DNA of 53,451 nt from Armatimonadota bacterium (GTDB taxonomy: Bacteria > Bacteroidota > Ignavibacteria > OLB7). The first letter of the stretch is position 1. Every line of letters begins with the position of its first letter. The stretch is taken from positions 1 to 53,451 of the forward strand of contig JADZEY010000093.1 of the NCBI GenBank assembly GCA_020850315.1. The letters are read 5' to 3'. The position numbers and the translations under genes were made by a program. Positions 1 through 7,996 of the stretch are shown piece by piece. The notes beneath the pieces were generated by a model that searched no databases, was not told the origin of the DNA, and saw nothing but the letters and a program-made list of their open reading frames with translations.

Positions 1-1
1 A

Positions 2-118
2 TTTCGGGAGGCGATACTGAAATTTTTCAAGAACATCAAGAACTACAAAGCAGAGTTAGAGAGTCTTCTAACCCTGAATTTCCATATTCCCCGAATTTCG
101 CAAACTCAAAGCACGTGA
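2..118 (+). pseudogene. IS630-type transposase, C-terminal end (cut by window edge)
   Basis: Reading frame 2 is open from the window edge to a TGA at 116-118. It encodes about 38 residues beginning FREAILKFFKNIKNYKAELE and continuing with SLLTLNFHI. This pattern (F-x-E-A-x-x-x-FF-x-N-I-x-x-Y, then LLT-x-NF) is how many IS630/Tc1-mariner DDE transposases end, so I read it as the last part of such a transposase. Only the C-terminus is visible, so I cannot tell whether the element is intact. The DNA is clearly richer in A+T than the genes that follow. Identification rests on memory of the family, not on a search. Confidence 0.55.
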
Positions 119-401
119 GTATAAAGATGCCGAAGAAAAAGTGATTGTCTCGTTATTAAATCAGATTGGTTGGAAATCAAAAATTCAAAGTGTAGTGGTG
201 GAGTCTGATCTGATAGACTGGTATGAAAAAGCTCTACGGGGAAAATTCGCAAAAGCTATTGGTGATAAGGTACTGTATTCGTTAGCTGAAGAAATAAAAA
301 TCGAGTTTCCAGTAACTGATAGTGCTGAGTTTGATAAATTTTACAATCAAAGGGGGTATAGTCAAATCTTTGATAATTTTTGGAATACTGATATTTTATA
401 A
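119..401 (+). pseudogene. Unrecognised gene fragment next to the IS end
   Basis: An open frame without an ATG runs from 78 to a TAA at 399-401. A GTG at 141 could start an 86-residue product, but residues before it (YKDAEEK, from about 120) already look like normal protein, so this is better read as the 3' part of a gene whose front was lost when the neighbouring insertion sequence arrived. The product is charged and soluble, with no signal peptide or membrane segment, and ends NFWNTDIL. I do not recognise the family. Its A+T content is far above that of panC downstream, so it may be foreign DNA. Confidence 0.4.
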
Positions 402-436
402 AAAACTACAAAAAAATATCTACCAAACTCTACTTC

Positions 437-1282
437 ATGCAGGTTATCACATCTGTCGCCGAAATGCAGCACTACGCCCGCACCTTGCAGCGGCAGAGAT
501 TGCGCATTGGGTTTGTCCCAACCATGGGCTTTTTGCACGATGGACACCTCTCGTTAATTCGCCTTGCCAGAACCGAGGCGGATATTGTTGGCGCATCCAT
601 CTTTGTGAACCCAACCCAGTTTGCCCCAACCGAAGACCTTGCGCAATATCCCCGCGACTTTGAAGGCGACAAAGCCAAAGTAGCCTCGGTTGGCTGCGAT
701 TTTATTTTTTATCCCACAACCCAAGAAATGTACCCCGCCGGGGCCAGCACCATTGTGAACGTGGAAGGAATCACCAGCCGCTACGAAGGTGCGTTCCGGC
801 CAACGCATTTCCGTGGGGTGACAACGATTGTGGCAAAATTGTTCAACAGCGTGATGCCCGATGTTGCTGTGTTTGGCCAAAAAGATGCCCAACAGGTTGC
901 CGTAGTGCAGAAAATGATGAAGGACCTACAGTTCCCGATTCGCTTGCTGGTGGGCCAAACCCTGCGCGAACCTGATGGCTTGGCCATGAGTTCCCGCAAC
1001 GTCTATCTTTCGCCGGAAGACCGCACGCATGGGCTGTCAATTTCGGCGGCATTGCGTGCGGCGCAACAGGTTGCCGCGCATGGCGGAACGCTTGGCCAGG
1101 TGGAACAAGCAATGCACAGCCAGCTTTCCCCTGCAATCGCCCTTGATTACGCCGATGTTGTGGACCCCGAAACCTTCGATCATCCAACCGAAGAAAGCAC
1201 CCAATGGCTGGGAATTATTGCCGGCACAATCGGGCGAACCCGGCTGATTGATAATATGCTTTTGCGCAGCATGGGTCACTGA
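437..1282 (+). CDS. panC: Pantothenate synthetase
   Basis: Joins pantoate and beta-alanine with ATP to make pantothenate (vitamin B5), the precursor of coenzyme A, in the cytoplasm. The 281-residue length is normal for the family. The N-terminal ATP-binding signature VPTMGFLHDGHLSLIR (residues 27-42) carries the HxGH motif as H34-x-x-H37. FGQKDAQQ in the middle and MSSRN further on are conserved in PanC; the latter is the KMSKS-like segment. The start at ATG 437 gives a typical N-terminus (MQVITSVAEMQ). panD follows 144 bp downstream, so beta-alanine supply and its use are encoded together. Confidence 0.96.
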   Translation: MQVITSVAEMQHYARTLQRQRLRIGFVPTMGFLHDGHLSLIRLARTEADIVGASIFVNPTQFAPTEDLAQYPRDFEGDKAKVASVGCDFIFYPTTQEMYPAGASTIVNVEGITSRYEGAFRPTHFRGVTTIVAKLFNSVMPDVAVFGQKDAQQVAVVQKMMKDLQFPIRLLVGQTLREPDGLAMSSRNVYLSPEDRTHGLSISAALRAAQQVAAHGGTLGQVEQAMHSQLSPAIALDYADVVDPETFDHPTEESTQWLGIIAGTIGRTRLIDNMLLRSMGH

Positions 1283-1426
1283 TCGCTCTACGCGCTTCGA
1301 TACAGGTCGAAAACGGTTGCTGGAGATCATACCAATATGTTTGCCCTGCAATTGTCCCGCGAGCTTCCGCGTCCTTAGTGCCGGTTTCGCGTTCCATTCA
1401 CTTACCGAAAGGATGAGCAAGCGACA

Positions 1427-1819
1427 ATGACCCGTTTCATGTTCAAATCAAAAATCCACCGCGCCGTCATCACGCAGGCCGAACTGTACTACCAGGGAAG
1501 CCTGACGATTGATGAAGAGCTGATGGAAGCAGCCGATCTGCTTCCGTACGAGAAGGTCTCGGTGGTCAACGTCAATAATGGCGAGCGATTCGAGACCTAC
1601 GTTATCACCGGCGAGCGTGGTAGCGGGGTGATCTGCCTAAACGGGGCTGCGGCACGGAAGGGATCGGTGGGGGATGAGGTCATCATCATCAGCTATGCTT
1701 CGATGACCAGCGAGGAAGCCCGAACCTACAAGCCAGCTATCGTCATGGTGGATAAACGCAACCGCATCCTTTCCCTCACCGACGAACAGCGCGCTGGGCA
1801 GAAGTACGTGTCGGTGTAG
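1427..1819 (+). CDS. panD: Aspartate 1-decarboxylase proenzyme
   Basis: Makes beta-alanine from L-aspartate for pantothenate synthesis. PanD is made as an inactive chain that cuts itself at a Gly-Ser bond, creating a pyruvoyl group on the new N-terminus. Here that bond is G24-S25 in YYQGSLTID, exactly the position seen in E. coli, which supports ATG 1427 over the internal ATG five codons in. [10 protein letters not shown] at the N-terminus and the [20 protein letters not shown] segment are family hallmarks. 130 residues is a normal length. A hairpin terminator candidate follows the stop. Confidence 0.96.
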   Translation: MTRFMFKSKIHRAVITQAELYYQGSLTIDEELMEAADLLPYEKVSVVNVNNGERFETYVITGERGSGVICLNGAAARKGSVGDEVIIISYASMTSEEARTYKPAIVMVDKRNRILSLTDEQRAGQKYVSV

Positions 1820-1848
1820 TCGCGCGCACGTACCGCCATCGTTCATCC

Positions 1849-1892
1849 AAAGCCACACATGACTTCAGGAAGCCCCTGTTCTGTGTGGCTTT
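1849..1892 (+). terminator. Hairpin terminator candidate after panD
   Basis: AAAGCCACACA (1849-1859) and TGTGTGGCTTT (1882-1892) form an 11-bp perfect stem around a 22-nt loop, 30 nt beyond the panD stop. Only a short broken T run follows, so termination may be partial. Confidence 0.5.
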
Positions 1893-1955
1893 GCTGTTTG
1901 TGTGCCTGCCTTCTCACAACAGATTCCCTGATTCCTTCAACGCACTTCAACACAC

Positions 1956-2720
1956 ATGAGCCAACGCCCATTTGCAGTAGTAATTCTTGCCGCCGGAAAA
2001 GGAACCCGCATGAACGATCCTTCTCGCGCAAAAGTGATGTTCCCCATCGGCGGTGTGCCGATGATCCACCACGTGGTTGCGCGTGCGTTGCAGTGCGAAC
2101 CCGACCGAGTGGTTGCCATTATTGGCTTCAACCGTGAGGCCGTTCGCAGCTATCTGGACGATGCCTTTGGCGGGCGTGTGGAGTTTGCCGAGCAGCTTGA
2201 GCAGTTGGGGACCGGCCATGCAGTGATGCAGGCAATGCCACAGCTGCACGATTTCTCCGGCGATATTTTGGTGCTTTCCGGTGATGTCCCGCTTCTCAGT
2301 TACCAAACCATCGGCAGCTTGTGGGACTGCCACACCGTGCGCGGGGCAACCGGAACAGTGCTGACGGTGATTGCCGACGATCCCACAGGCTACGGCCGGG
2401 TGATCCGCAACGCCGACGGCAGCGTCCTGCATATCGTCGAGCATCGGGACGCTACCGAGCAGGAGCGTGAGGTGAAGGAGATTAATTCGGGAATTTATCT
2501 GTTCGATGCCGATGGCCTGCGCCAGGCATTGGCAAACCTGAAAAACAACAACGCCCAAAACGAATATTATCTCACTGACGTGTTCGCCCACTTCCGCCAA
2601 CAAGGGCTGCCAATCGCTGCGTATTGCTCTGCCGACTTCAAAGAAATTCAGGGAATAAATACGGTTGAGCAACTGAGCAACGCCGATGAAGAATTTAGAA
2701 GGAGAAATGGAGATAATTAG
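1956..2720 (+). CDS. GlmU-type sugar-1-phosphate nucleotidyltransferase (single domain)
   Basis: Probably transfers a nucleotide onto a sugar 1-phosphate, most likely UDP-GlcNAc synthesis for peptidoglycan and lipid A. The N-terminal VVILAAGKGTRMND loop followed by AKVMFPIGGVPMI is the nucleotide-binding signature of this class. QLGTGHAVMQA, VLSGDVPLL (metal-binding Asp) and GYGRVIR...EINSGIYLFD match the uridylyltransferase half of GlmU. The protein stops at 254 residues, so the left-handed beta-helix acetyltransferase domain of bifunctional GlmU is absent. That activity must come from another gene, or the substrate differs. The substrate is inferred. A small inverted-repeat element starts 4 nt after its stop. 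Confidence 0.82.
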   Translation: MSQRPFAVVILAAGKGTRMNDPSRAKVMFPIGGVPMIHHVVARALQCEPDRVVAIIGFNREAVRSYLDDAFGGRVEFAEQLEQLGTGHAVMQAMPQLHDFSGDILVLSGDVPLLSYQTIGSLWDCHTVRGATGTVLTVIADDPTGYGRVIRNADGSVLHIVEHRDATEQEREVKEINSGIYLFDADGLRQALANLKNNNAQNEYYLTDVFAHFRQQGLPIAAYCSADFKEIQGINTVEQLSNADEEFRRRNGDN

Positions 2721-2723
2721 CGT

Positions 2724-2837
2724 CTCACCTTACGCACACTCCTGTTCTCCCGTCATTGCGAGGAGTCTTCGACGAAGCAATCTCGCGGTTTTTTGGAGAG
2801 CATCGGACACGCTGCCAATGGAGTTGCGTAAGGTCAG
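2724..2837. repeat. MITE/REP-like element with terminal inverted repeats
   Basis: CTCACCTTACGCACACTCC (2724-2742) is mirrored by GGAGTTGCGTAAGGTCAG (2820-2837), giving imperfect terminal inverted repeats of about 18 nt around a 114-nt element with no ORF. Inside it, ATTGCGAGG (from 2755) and the complementary end GAAGCAAT (to 2781) form a smaller hairpin of a type often scattered in bacterial genomes. It sits between the nucleotidyltransferase and the epimerase genes, where it could also act as a transcription boundary. Confidence 0.6.
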
Positions 2838-2886
2838 TTAGAGTGCCTTCTACCAACAACCAAAACCCAACAACCGAATTATCATC

Positions 2887-3285
2887 ATGAAAATCTCTCA
2901 TCTTGGCATTGCTGTTCAATCCCTTGAAGAAGCTGGCATCCGTTACGGCGAATTATTTGATATTGATGAACCGCATCGCGAGACCGTCGAGGAGCAGAAA
3001 GTCTCGATTTTATCCTTTCCGGTTGGCGATGCGGTGATTGAGCTGACGGCTGCCATCGCCGACGATTCGCCGATCGCGAAATTCATTGCGAAGCGGGGGG
3101 AGGGGATTCACCATATCGCGTTTGAGGTGGATGATCTGCAATCCGAGCTTGACCGATTGAAAGCCGCAGGCGTTCGCCTTATCAACGAAACCCCTCGCGA
3201 AGGCGCGCACGATATGCTGATAGCGTTCGTGCATCCCTCAAGTTTTAATGGTGTGTTGGTGGAGTTGTGCCAGCGGAAGGGATAA
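2887..3285 (+). CDS. mce: Methylmalonyl-CoA epimerase
   Basis: Interconverts (R)- and (S)-methylmalonyl-CoA in the route between propionyl-CoA and succinyl-CoA. At 132 residues it is a single vicinal-oxygen-chelate unit of two beta-alpha-beta-beta-beta modules. Likely metal ligands are H5 (SHLGIAV), E52 (AVIELTA, at the place where the Propionibacterium enzyme has Gln), H76 (GIHHIAFEVDD) and E126 (GVLVELCQ). GEGIHHIAFEVDD and HPSSFNGVLVEL are diagnostic of the epimerase rather than other glyoxalase-like proteins. MeaB, which serves methylmalonyl-CoA mutase, lies about 42 kb away in this window; the mutase itself is not here. Confidence 0.9.
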   Translation: MKISHLGIAVQSLEEAGIRYGELFDIDEPHRETVEEQKVSILSFPVGDAVIELTAAIADDSPIAKFIAKRGEGIHHIAFEVDDLQSELDRLKAAGVRLINETPREGAHDMLIAFVHPSSFNGVLVELCQRKG

Positions 3286-3421
3286 AAAAAGATGATGAGG
3301 GGGAGAGCTTTCCCCCTTGACATTGCTTGCGGCATCCTCTGTTTGCCCCGATTCTGCCGGAGCCACCTCAGGTATCCATGCCCGCACCTCTACGGCTGGG
3401 TTCTTCTTCTGTGAAATGGCA

Positions 3422-3452
3422 TTTTTCTCACACCATTGTTTGCCTATCTTCG
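3422..3452 (+). promoter_or_regulatory. Weak Bacteroidota-type promoter candidate
   Basis: TATCTTCG (3445-3452) resembles the TAnnTTTG -7 element with one mismatch. TTTT (3422-3425) lies 19 nt upstream in the -33 position. Transcription would start near 3458, 30 nt before ATG 3488. Motif match only. Confidence 0.25.
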
Positions 3453-3487
3453 TGCCTCTCCGTTCATCATTCAATCAATCATTGAAC

Positions 3488-6328
3488 ATGATGCCTGCTA
3501 CCGCTTTGCTTCGCACTGCTTTCCCGATTCTTCTTCTTGCTGCGCTTGGGGTTGCAGCGTTCCGGTTCCACTCCATCACTGCTGTTCCTGCCGGGCCACG
3601 CGATTGGCTTAGTGCGATGAACGCCGCCGGAATCGGAAAAGAGAACCCCGAAGCCCGCCACCGCTGGGAACTGATGCGGCTGCGCGACCCCGCCACCGGC
3701 CAACTTCCGCCAACCATTGCCGAGCGCGAACATCAGTTTGCACGAACACTTCCAACCCGCGAAGGTGCGGTGGCCGCTGGCTTGGCCAGGGCGCAAGTGA
3801 TGTTCAATTGGGTGCCGCGTGGTCCGTACAACCTGGGCGGGCGCACCCGCGCTTTTGCCATTGACCGGGCCAACGAAAACTACTTGCTTGCTGGTGGGGT
3901 TTCGGGAGGGATGTGGCGATCAACTAATGGGGGGGCTTCCTGGACCCGGCGAACAACATCGGCGCAGCATCCAAGCGTAAGCTGCATTGCCCAGTCGCGG
4001 GCTGCTGGCAGGGAAAACGTCTGGTACTACGGCACGGGTGAGTTCACCGGAAATAGTGCCGCGAACGATGGAGATGGCATCTACAAAGGAACCGGAATCT
4101 ACCGCTCGACCGATGGAGGAATCACGTGGGAGCAACTTCCTGCCACCGCCACAACACGCCCACACCAGCTTGGCGAAACGTTCGAGACGGTGCTGAATAT
4201 TGCCACTGCCCCGACCACACAAGGGGAGGATGTGATCTACGCAGCGGTGCGTGGCGGGGTGATGCGCTCCTCCGACGGCGGGGATTCGTGGGCGCGGGTG
4301 CTTGGGTCGGAGGGGAGTTCGCAACTGACGGATGTGCTGGTGACCCCAAGCGGAGTGTGCTACGCAACAATTACCGGAGGTGGAGGGAACATGCGGGGAG
4401 TGTGGCGTTCGGTGGACGGGATAGACTGGAACCAAATATCCCCGGCAGACTGGCCCTCGCTAACAATTCGCGCGGTGATTGCCGTTGCGCCATCCAGCCA
4501 AAACATCCTGTACCTTCTTGCCGAAACCCCCGGCAAAGGGTTTGCCACCACCGATAGCGACGGCGAAACGGAGTACCACAGTTTCTGGAAATACACCTAC
4601 GTTTCGGGGGACGGGTCGGGAACCGGGGGGACGTGGGAAAATCGCTCGACAAGCCTGCCAGCGTTTGGCGGCAATTTTGGCGACTACATCTCGCAAAGCT
4701 CCTACGATATGCTGCTGAAGGTCAAGCCGGACAACCCCGATGTTGTGCTGCTTGGCGGAACAAATCTCTACCGCTCCACCAACGGCTTTGCCAACTCGCA
4801 GGGGACAGCATGGATTGGGGGATACACCTCGGCCAATACCTCCCAGTTTGCTTTAAGCTACGATTATCCCAACCACCACCCCGACCAACACGCCGCCGAG
4901 TTCCTTCCATCCAACCCCTCGGTGCTGTTTAGCGCCAACGATGGCGGGGTGTTCAAAACCAACGATTGCTTGGCCCCAACGGTGTCATGGATCCCGCTGA
5001 ACAACGGCTACACCACTTCCCAATTCTACACCGCTGCGGTGGATATGGCCGGGGATCGTGATGAAATGGTGATGGGGGGAACCCAGGATAACGGAACGTG
5101 GCTTGGATTGGACGATAACCTAAGCTCACCCTGGAAATTGCTGGGCGGGGGGGATGGTTCCTTCTGTGCCATTGCCGATGGGAAGACCCGGTTCTATGGC
5201 TCGGCGCAGGAAGGGTTCATTTTGGCGGGAACCGTGAACTCGGCTGGTTCGGTGACATCGTTCACACGGGTGGACCCCGACGGAGCCGGGCCGTATCTGT
5301 TCATCAACCCGTTTATCCTTGATCCTGACGACAGCAAGGTGATGTATCTGGCAGGGGGGAGCGCGCTGTGGGTGAATACCAATCTGACCGAAATCCCCAT
5401 GTTTAGCACCGACCCAGCAACCCAAAATTGGAACACGCTGACGGCCACCGAACTGACCGGCGACATGATCTCGGCAGTGGCCTCCAACACCCTGAAATCG
5501 GCATCGCTAAAACAAGTGTGGTATGGAACGGCCCGCGGAAAACTCTATCGGGTGGATAATCCTGCCTCCGGCTCGCCGAACGTTTTCGAGGCGACCGGAA
5601 CGAACTTTCCGCAAGATGGCTACATCAACTGCGTGGCGGTGAACCCGCTGGACCCGAACAACGTGATGGTGGTGTTCAGCAACTACAACATCCTCAGCCT
5701 GTTTGTCACGACCGATGGCGGGATTAGCTGGACCTCCGTTGGGGGAAATCTTGAGGAGAACGCCGATGGATCGGGGGCCGGGCCATCGGTCCGATGGGCG
5801 GCACTGTCGCAAGGGGCGGGTGGGGGCTCATATTGGTTTGTGGGAACAAGCAGCGGATTGTACAGCACCAGCCAGCTTCAGGGGATGAACACCATCTGGT
5901 ATCAGCAAGAAGAGCTTGGTAATGTGGTGGTGAACATGGTGGTGGCGCGGCCCAAAGATAACTGGGTAGTGGCCGCAACGCATGGTGGCGGGGTTTTCAG
6001 CGCGTATCCTTACCCGTTAGATGCGCCAAACCAGTCAGGATCGGCAACCGCATTTTCCATCACCTCAATCTTCCCAAACCCCGTTCGGCGCACTGCAACG
6101 GCCAGCATCACTGTGCCGGAGCGGTTGGTTGGGAAGGAGTTTCTGGTGCGATTGTACGATCCGCTTGGGCGGGAAGTCGGGCAAGCTCCGGCGACCATTG
6201 CCGTGGCAGGGGAGAACCGTGTGGCGATTGACGAGGGGATAATCGCCCAGCTGCCAGCGGGGACGTACTTCCTTGCTGTTCAGATTGCAGGGATGATGCA
6301 ATCGCGAGAAATGGTGGTGGTTCGGTAG
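3488..6328 (+). CDS. Secreted beta-propeller (BNR/sortilin-like) protein with T9SS sorting domain
   Basis: A 946-residue exported protein of unknown biochemical role. ATG 3488 is chosen because it begins a signal-peptide-like stretch (TAFPILLLAALGVAAF); the open frame extends further upstream without protein-like features. Next comes WELMRLRDPATGQLPP, shared with the paralogue at 7997. The body holds propeller-blade repeats of the BNR/VPS10 type, for example SGGMWRSTNGGASWTR, GIYRSTDGGITWEQL, GGVMRSSDGGDSW and FVTTDGGISWTSV. The last 85 residues form a T9SS type A sorting domain: SIFPNPVRRTATAS, LYDPLGREVG, LPAGTYFLAV and a final MVVVR. The protein should cross the inner membrane by Sec and the outer membrane by T9SS. 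No catalytic motif was recognised. Confidence 0.85.
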   Translation: MMPATALLRTAFPILLLAALGVAAFRFHSITAVPAGPRDWLSAMNAAGIGKENPEARHRWELMRLRDPATGQLPPTIAEREHQFARTLPTREGAVAAGLARAQVMFNWVPRGPYNLGGRTRAFAIDRANENYLLAGGVSGGMWRSTNGGASWTRRTTSAQHPSVSCIAQSRAAGRENVWYYGTGEFTGNSAANDGDGIYKGTGIYRSTDGGITWEQLPATATTRPHQLGETFETVLNIATAPTTQGEDVIYAAVRGGVMRSSDGGDSWARVLGSEGSSQLTDVLVTPSGVCYATITGGGGNMRGVWRSVDGIDWNQISPADWPSLTIRAVIAVAPSSQNILYLLAETPGKGFATTDSDGETEYHSFWKYTYVSGDGSGTGGTWENRSTSLPAFGGNFGDYISQSSYDMLLKVKPDNPDVVLLGGTNLYRSTNGFANSQGTAWIGGYTSANTSQFALSYDYPNHHPDQHAAEFLPSNPSVLFSANDGGVFKTNDCLAPTVSWIPLNNGYTTSQFYTAAVDMAGDRDEMVMGGTQDNGTWLGLDDNLSSPWKLLGGGDGSFCAIADGKTRFYGSAQEGFILAGTVNSAGSVTSFTRVDPDGAGPYLFINPFILDPDDSKVMYLAGGSALWVNTNLTEIPMFSTDPATQNWNTLTATELTGDMISAVASNTLKSASLKQVWYGTARGKLYRVDNPASGSPNVFEATGTNFPQDGYINCVAVNPLDPNNVMVVFSNYNILSLFVTTDGGISWTSVGGNLEENADGSGAGPSVRWAALSQGAGGGSYWFVGTSSGLYSTSQLQGMNTIWYQQEELGNVVVNMVVARPKDNWVVAATHGGGVFSAYPYPLDAPNQSGSATAFSITSIFPNPVRRTATASITVPERLVGKEFLVRLYDPLGREVGQAPATIAVAGENRVAIDEGIIAQLPAGTYFLAVQIAGMMQSREMVVVR

Positions 6329-6351
6329 CCCGAAGATGCTCTTATGGCTGT

Positions 6352-6445
6352 GAGGTTCTCCTTCTGAGAAGGATAACATCGGATGAATTTGTCCTTTTCA
6401 GAAGGAGAAATTCGGGCTAAGTTGTCCTTCTCAAAAGGAGAACTT
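6352..6445 (+). repeat. Three consecutive hairpins with conserved core and compensatory arms
   Basis: Three imperfect palindromes follow one another at 6352-6380, 6385-6413 and 6419-6445. Each has the core TCCTT, a 5-nt loop, then AAGGA. The flanking arms differ between copies yet stay complementary: GTT with AAC, GAATTT with AAATTC, and AAGTT with AACTT, each separated from the core by one mismatched pair. That pattern points to selection for, or descent of, a structure. They lie 24 nt after the stop of the first propeller gene. A 62-codon frame through them is treated as chance. Confidence 0.65.
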
Positions 6446-6706
6446 ATGCGTGAGCTGCTTGCACAACAATTGACTGATGCGGCAACCGCCAACTCAACAC
6501 CAATCCGGGCAGAGCTTCCTACTCCATTACGCTGGATGTCGGCAGCAGAGTGGTTGTTGACGGGAGCATAGCAATCAGCACAGCAATCAGCACACTTTTG
6601 TGGTTGCCTTTGCCGTCTTGGGGTGTGCAATCACCCTCGGTTGCAATCGGTTGGTGTTCGGTGGTGATTGCTTCACGAAGCTATTCACCACTCAAGATCC
6701 AACACC
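6446..6706. other. Intergenic stretch with no convincing gene
   Basis: Between the hairpin trio and the DUF1992 gene I see no credible coding sequence. The only local feature is a tandem repeat of AGCAATCAGCAC (about 6568-6592). One frame reads ITLDVGSRVVVDGSIAIS, which looks protein-like and could be a decayed remnant, but it has no start codon or family match. Confidence 0.4.
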
Positions 6707-7024
6707 ATGGAACGCCCAATTGACAAAATGATCCGCGAGGCAATGGAGCGTGGCGAGTTTGATAACCTTCCCGGAAAAGGGAAACCGCTTACGCATCTGG
6801 ATGATTATTTCAGTCTGCCAGAAGAGCTTCGCTTGGGGTTCACCGTGCTTGGCAATGCCAACACACCGCCCTACGAAGTCAGCTTGATGAACGAAATCAA
6901 TGCCTTAAAAACGGAACTGCGCGCAGCAACCACTATCCAACAGCAGCACGAGCTTCGCCGAAGAATAGCCAACAAAACTGCCGAACTGCAGATCCGGCTA
7001 GAGCACCTGCCGAAATCATCCTGA
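6707..7024 (+). CDS. DUF1992 (DnaJ-homologue C28-like) small protein
   Basis: A 105-residue cytoplasmic protein of the DUF1992 family, the conserved domain also found in eukaryotic DNAJC28. The family signature is at the N-terminus: IDKMIREAMERGEFDNLPGK, then GKPLTHLDDYF. No J domain is present, so the chaperone link in the name should not be taken as a function. ATG 6707 is preferred over the upstream in-frame ATG at 6668 because homologues begin close to the IxxxIxxAxxxGxFdnLpGkGkPL signature. The C-terminal half (from about residue 60) is helical and charged. The M15-like gene starts 17 nt downstream, suggesting co-transcription. Confidence 0.82.
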   Translation: MERPIDKMIREAMERGEFDNLPGKGKPLTHLDDYFSLPEELRLGFTVLGNANTPPYEVSLMNEINALKTELRAATTIQQQHELRRRIANKTAELQIRLEHLPKSS

Positions 7025-7041
7025 AGTACACTAACAACGCA

Positions 7042-7872
7042 ATGGATCTGATCTCACTTCACATGATGATATTGATGCTTCTTGCCATGCCGTCGGATGA
7101 ATTTCCGCAGGGGATGACGATGCACAATTTCTCGTTGCTTGATACTGCTCAGTTCACCCCCATTGTTGTTGCCGATCTGAAAATTCAATTGCAGCTATCG
7201 GCTCTTGCCGAGCAGTTGCCGGAACGCCCGAAGCAGGCACTGTTGGAAATTGAAGGAACGGGCCGGAGGCTGCTGGCACTTCGGTATTACTTGGGGCGCG
7301 AAGGGGATCTGAAGAGTGAATGGACGTGGACCCGCGCACAATTTGAGCAATTCAAACGGACTACATCATACCGCCATGCCATTGCGGAAGTGGAGCTTGT
7401 GAAGGCCAAATTTGCCGAGTTGAACCCTGGCTACACGCTTGGAACCACCTTGCAAGCACGCCCGATTGAGGAGCAGCTGGACAGCTGGAACAGCGTGCCA
7501 TCGGTGGCGGTTGCTGCCAACGCATTGCGCCAGCAGTTGCGGCAATCGCTGTTGGATAGCAACATCACCTTTCCCGCAGATTCTCTAGATTTAGAACCGT
7601 TCTGCCAAACATTGCGCACGGCACAGTTGCCAGTTGTTCCCACCGTTGCTGTGCCGGGCCTTTCGCAGCATGGGCAGTTGCGTGCCTTCGATTTTGTTGT
7701 GAAGCAAGAGGGAAGGGTGATTGCGGGAACCAACGCTGGTTCGGCGCGAAGCCAGTGGGATAAGCCAGGATGGACAAAGAAACTGCAAGAAGCGATCAAT
7801 GCAGCCAGCCGCAGCTTCAGCGGCCCGCTCCGCTCCCCGTACGAACCCTGGCATTATACCTACCGGCGGTAG
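7042..7872 (+). CDS. M15-like (VanY/DD-carboxypeptidase type) putative peptidase
   Basis: A 276-residue protein whose last 70 residues carry the zinc-peptidase signature of family M15. S208-x-H210 in SQHGQLRAFDF, with D217, matches SxHxxGxAxD. E268-x-W-H271 in YEPWHYTY matches ExWH. By family knowledge, H210, D217 and H271 bind zinc and E268 is catalytic, so the protein may cut D-Ala-D-Ala-type peptides in the wall. The glycine normally inside the first motif is replaced (QLRAFD), so activity is not certain. The N-terminus (LISLHMMILMLLAMP) is hydrophobic but lacks a basic region, so export is doubtful. The middle is unassigned. Confidence 0.55.
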   Translation: MDLISLHMMILMLLAMPSDEFPQGMTMHNFSLLDTAQFTPIVVADLKIQLQLSALAEQLPERPKQALLEIEGTGRRLLALRYYLGREGDLKSEWTWTRAQFEQFKRTTSYRHAIAEVELVKAKFAELNPGYTLGTTLQARPIEEQLDSWNSVPSVAVAANALRQQLRQSLLDSNITFPADSLDLEPFCQTLRTAQLPVVPTVAVPGLSQHGQLRAFDFVVKQEGRVIAGTNAGSARSQWDKPGWTKKLQEAINAASRSFSGPLRSPYEPWHYTYRR

Positions 7873-7996
7873 GTTGTGGCAGGCTGCTCCACCAGACCTT
7901 GCCCCCCGCATCCAATTCGCTCGTTCTTCTCACTCCATCTCCCTTCCTCTGCGTAAGTTCCTGCCGAAAACAATTTCACAACCGATTGCTGCCGAT

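Noticed and set aside
1956-2720. Annotation as full GlmU
   Set aside because: Only the uridylyltransferase half is present; the acetyltransferase beta-helix is missing.
3298-3315. GGGGGA/TCCCCC hairpin after the epimerase gene as terminator
   Set aside because: The stem is short and no T run follows. It may contribute to structure, but I cannot support a terminator.
6383-6571. 62-codon plus-strand ORF between the first propeller gene and DUF1992
   Set aside because: It is read straight through two of the three hairpins, its repeated peptide reflects the hairpin sequence, and it has no family resemblance.
7721-7996. Longer start for the second propeller protein
   Set aside because: It overlaps the M15-like gene in another frame and lacks a signal sequence; ATG 7997 begins a clear one.
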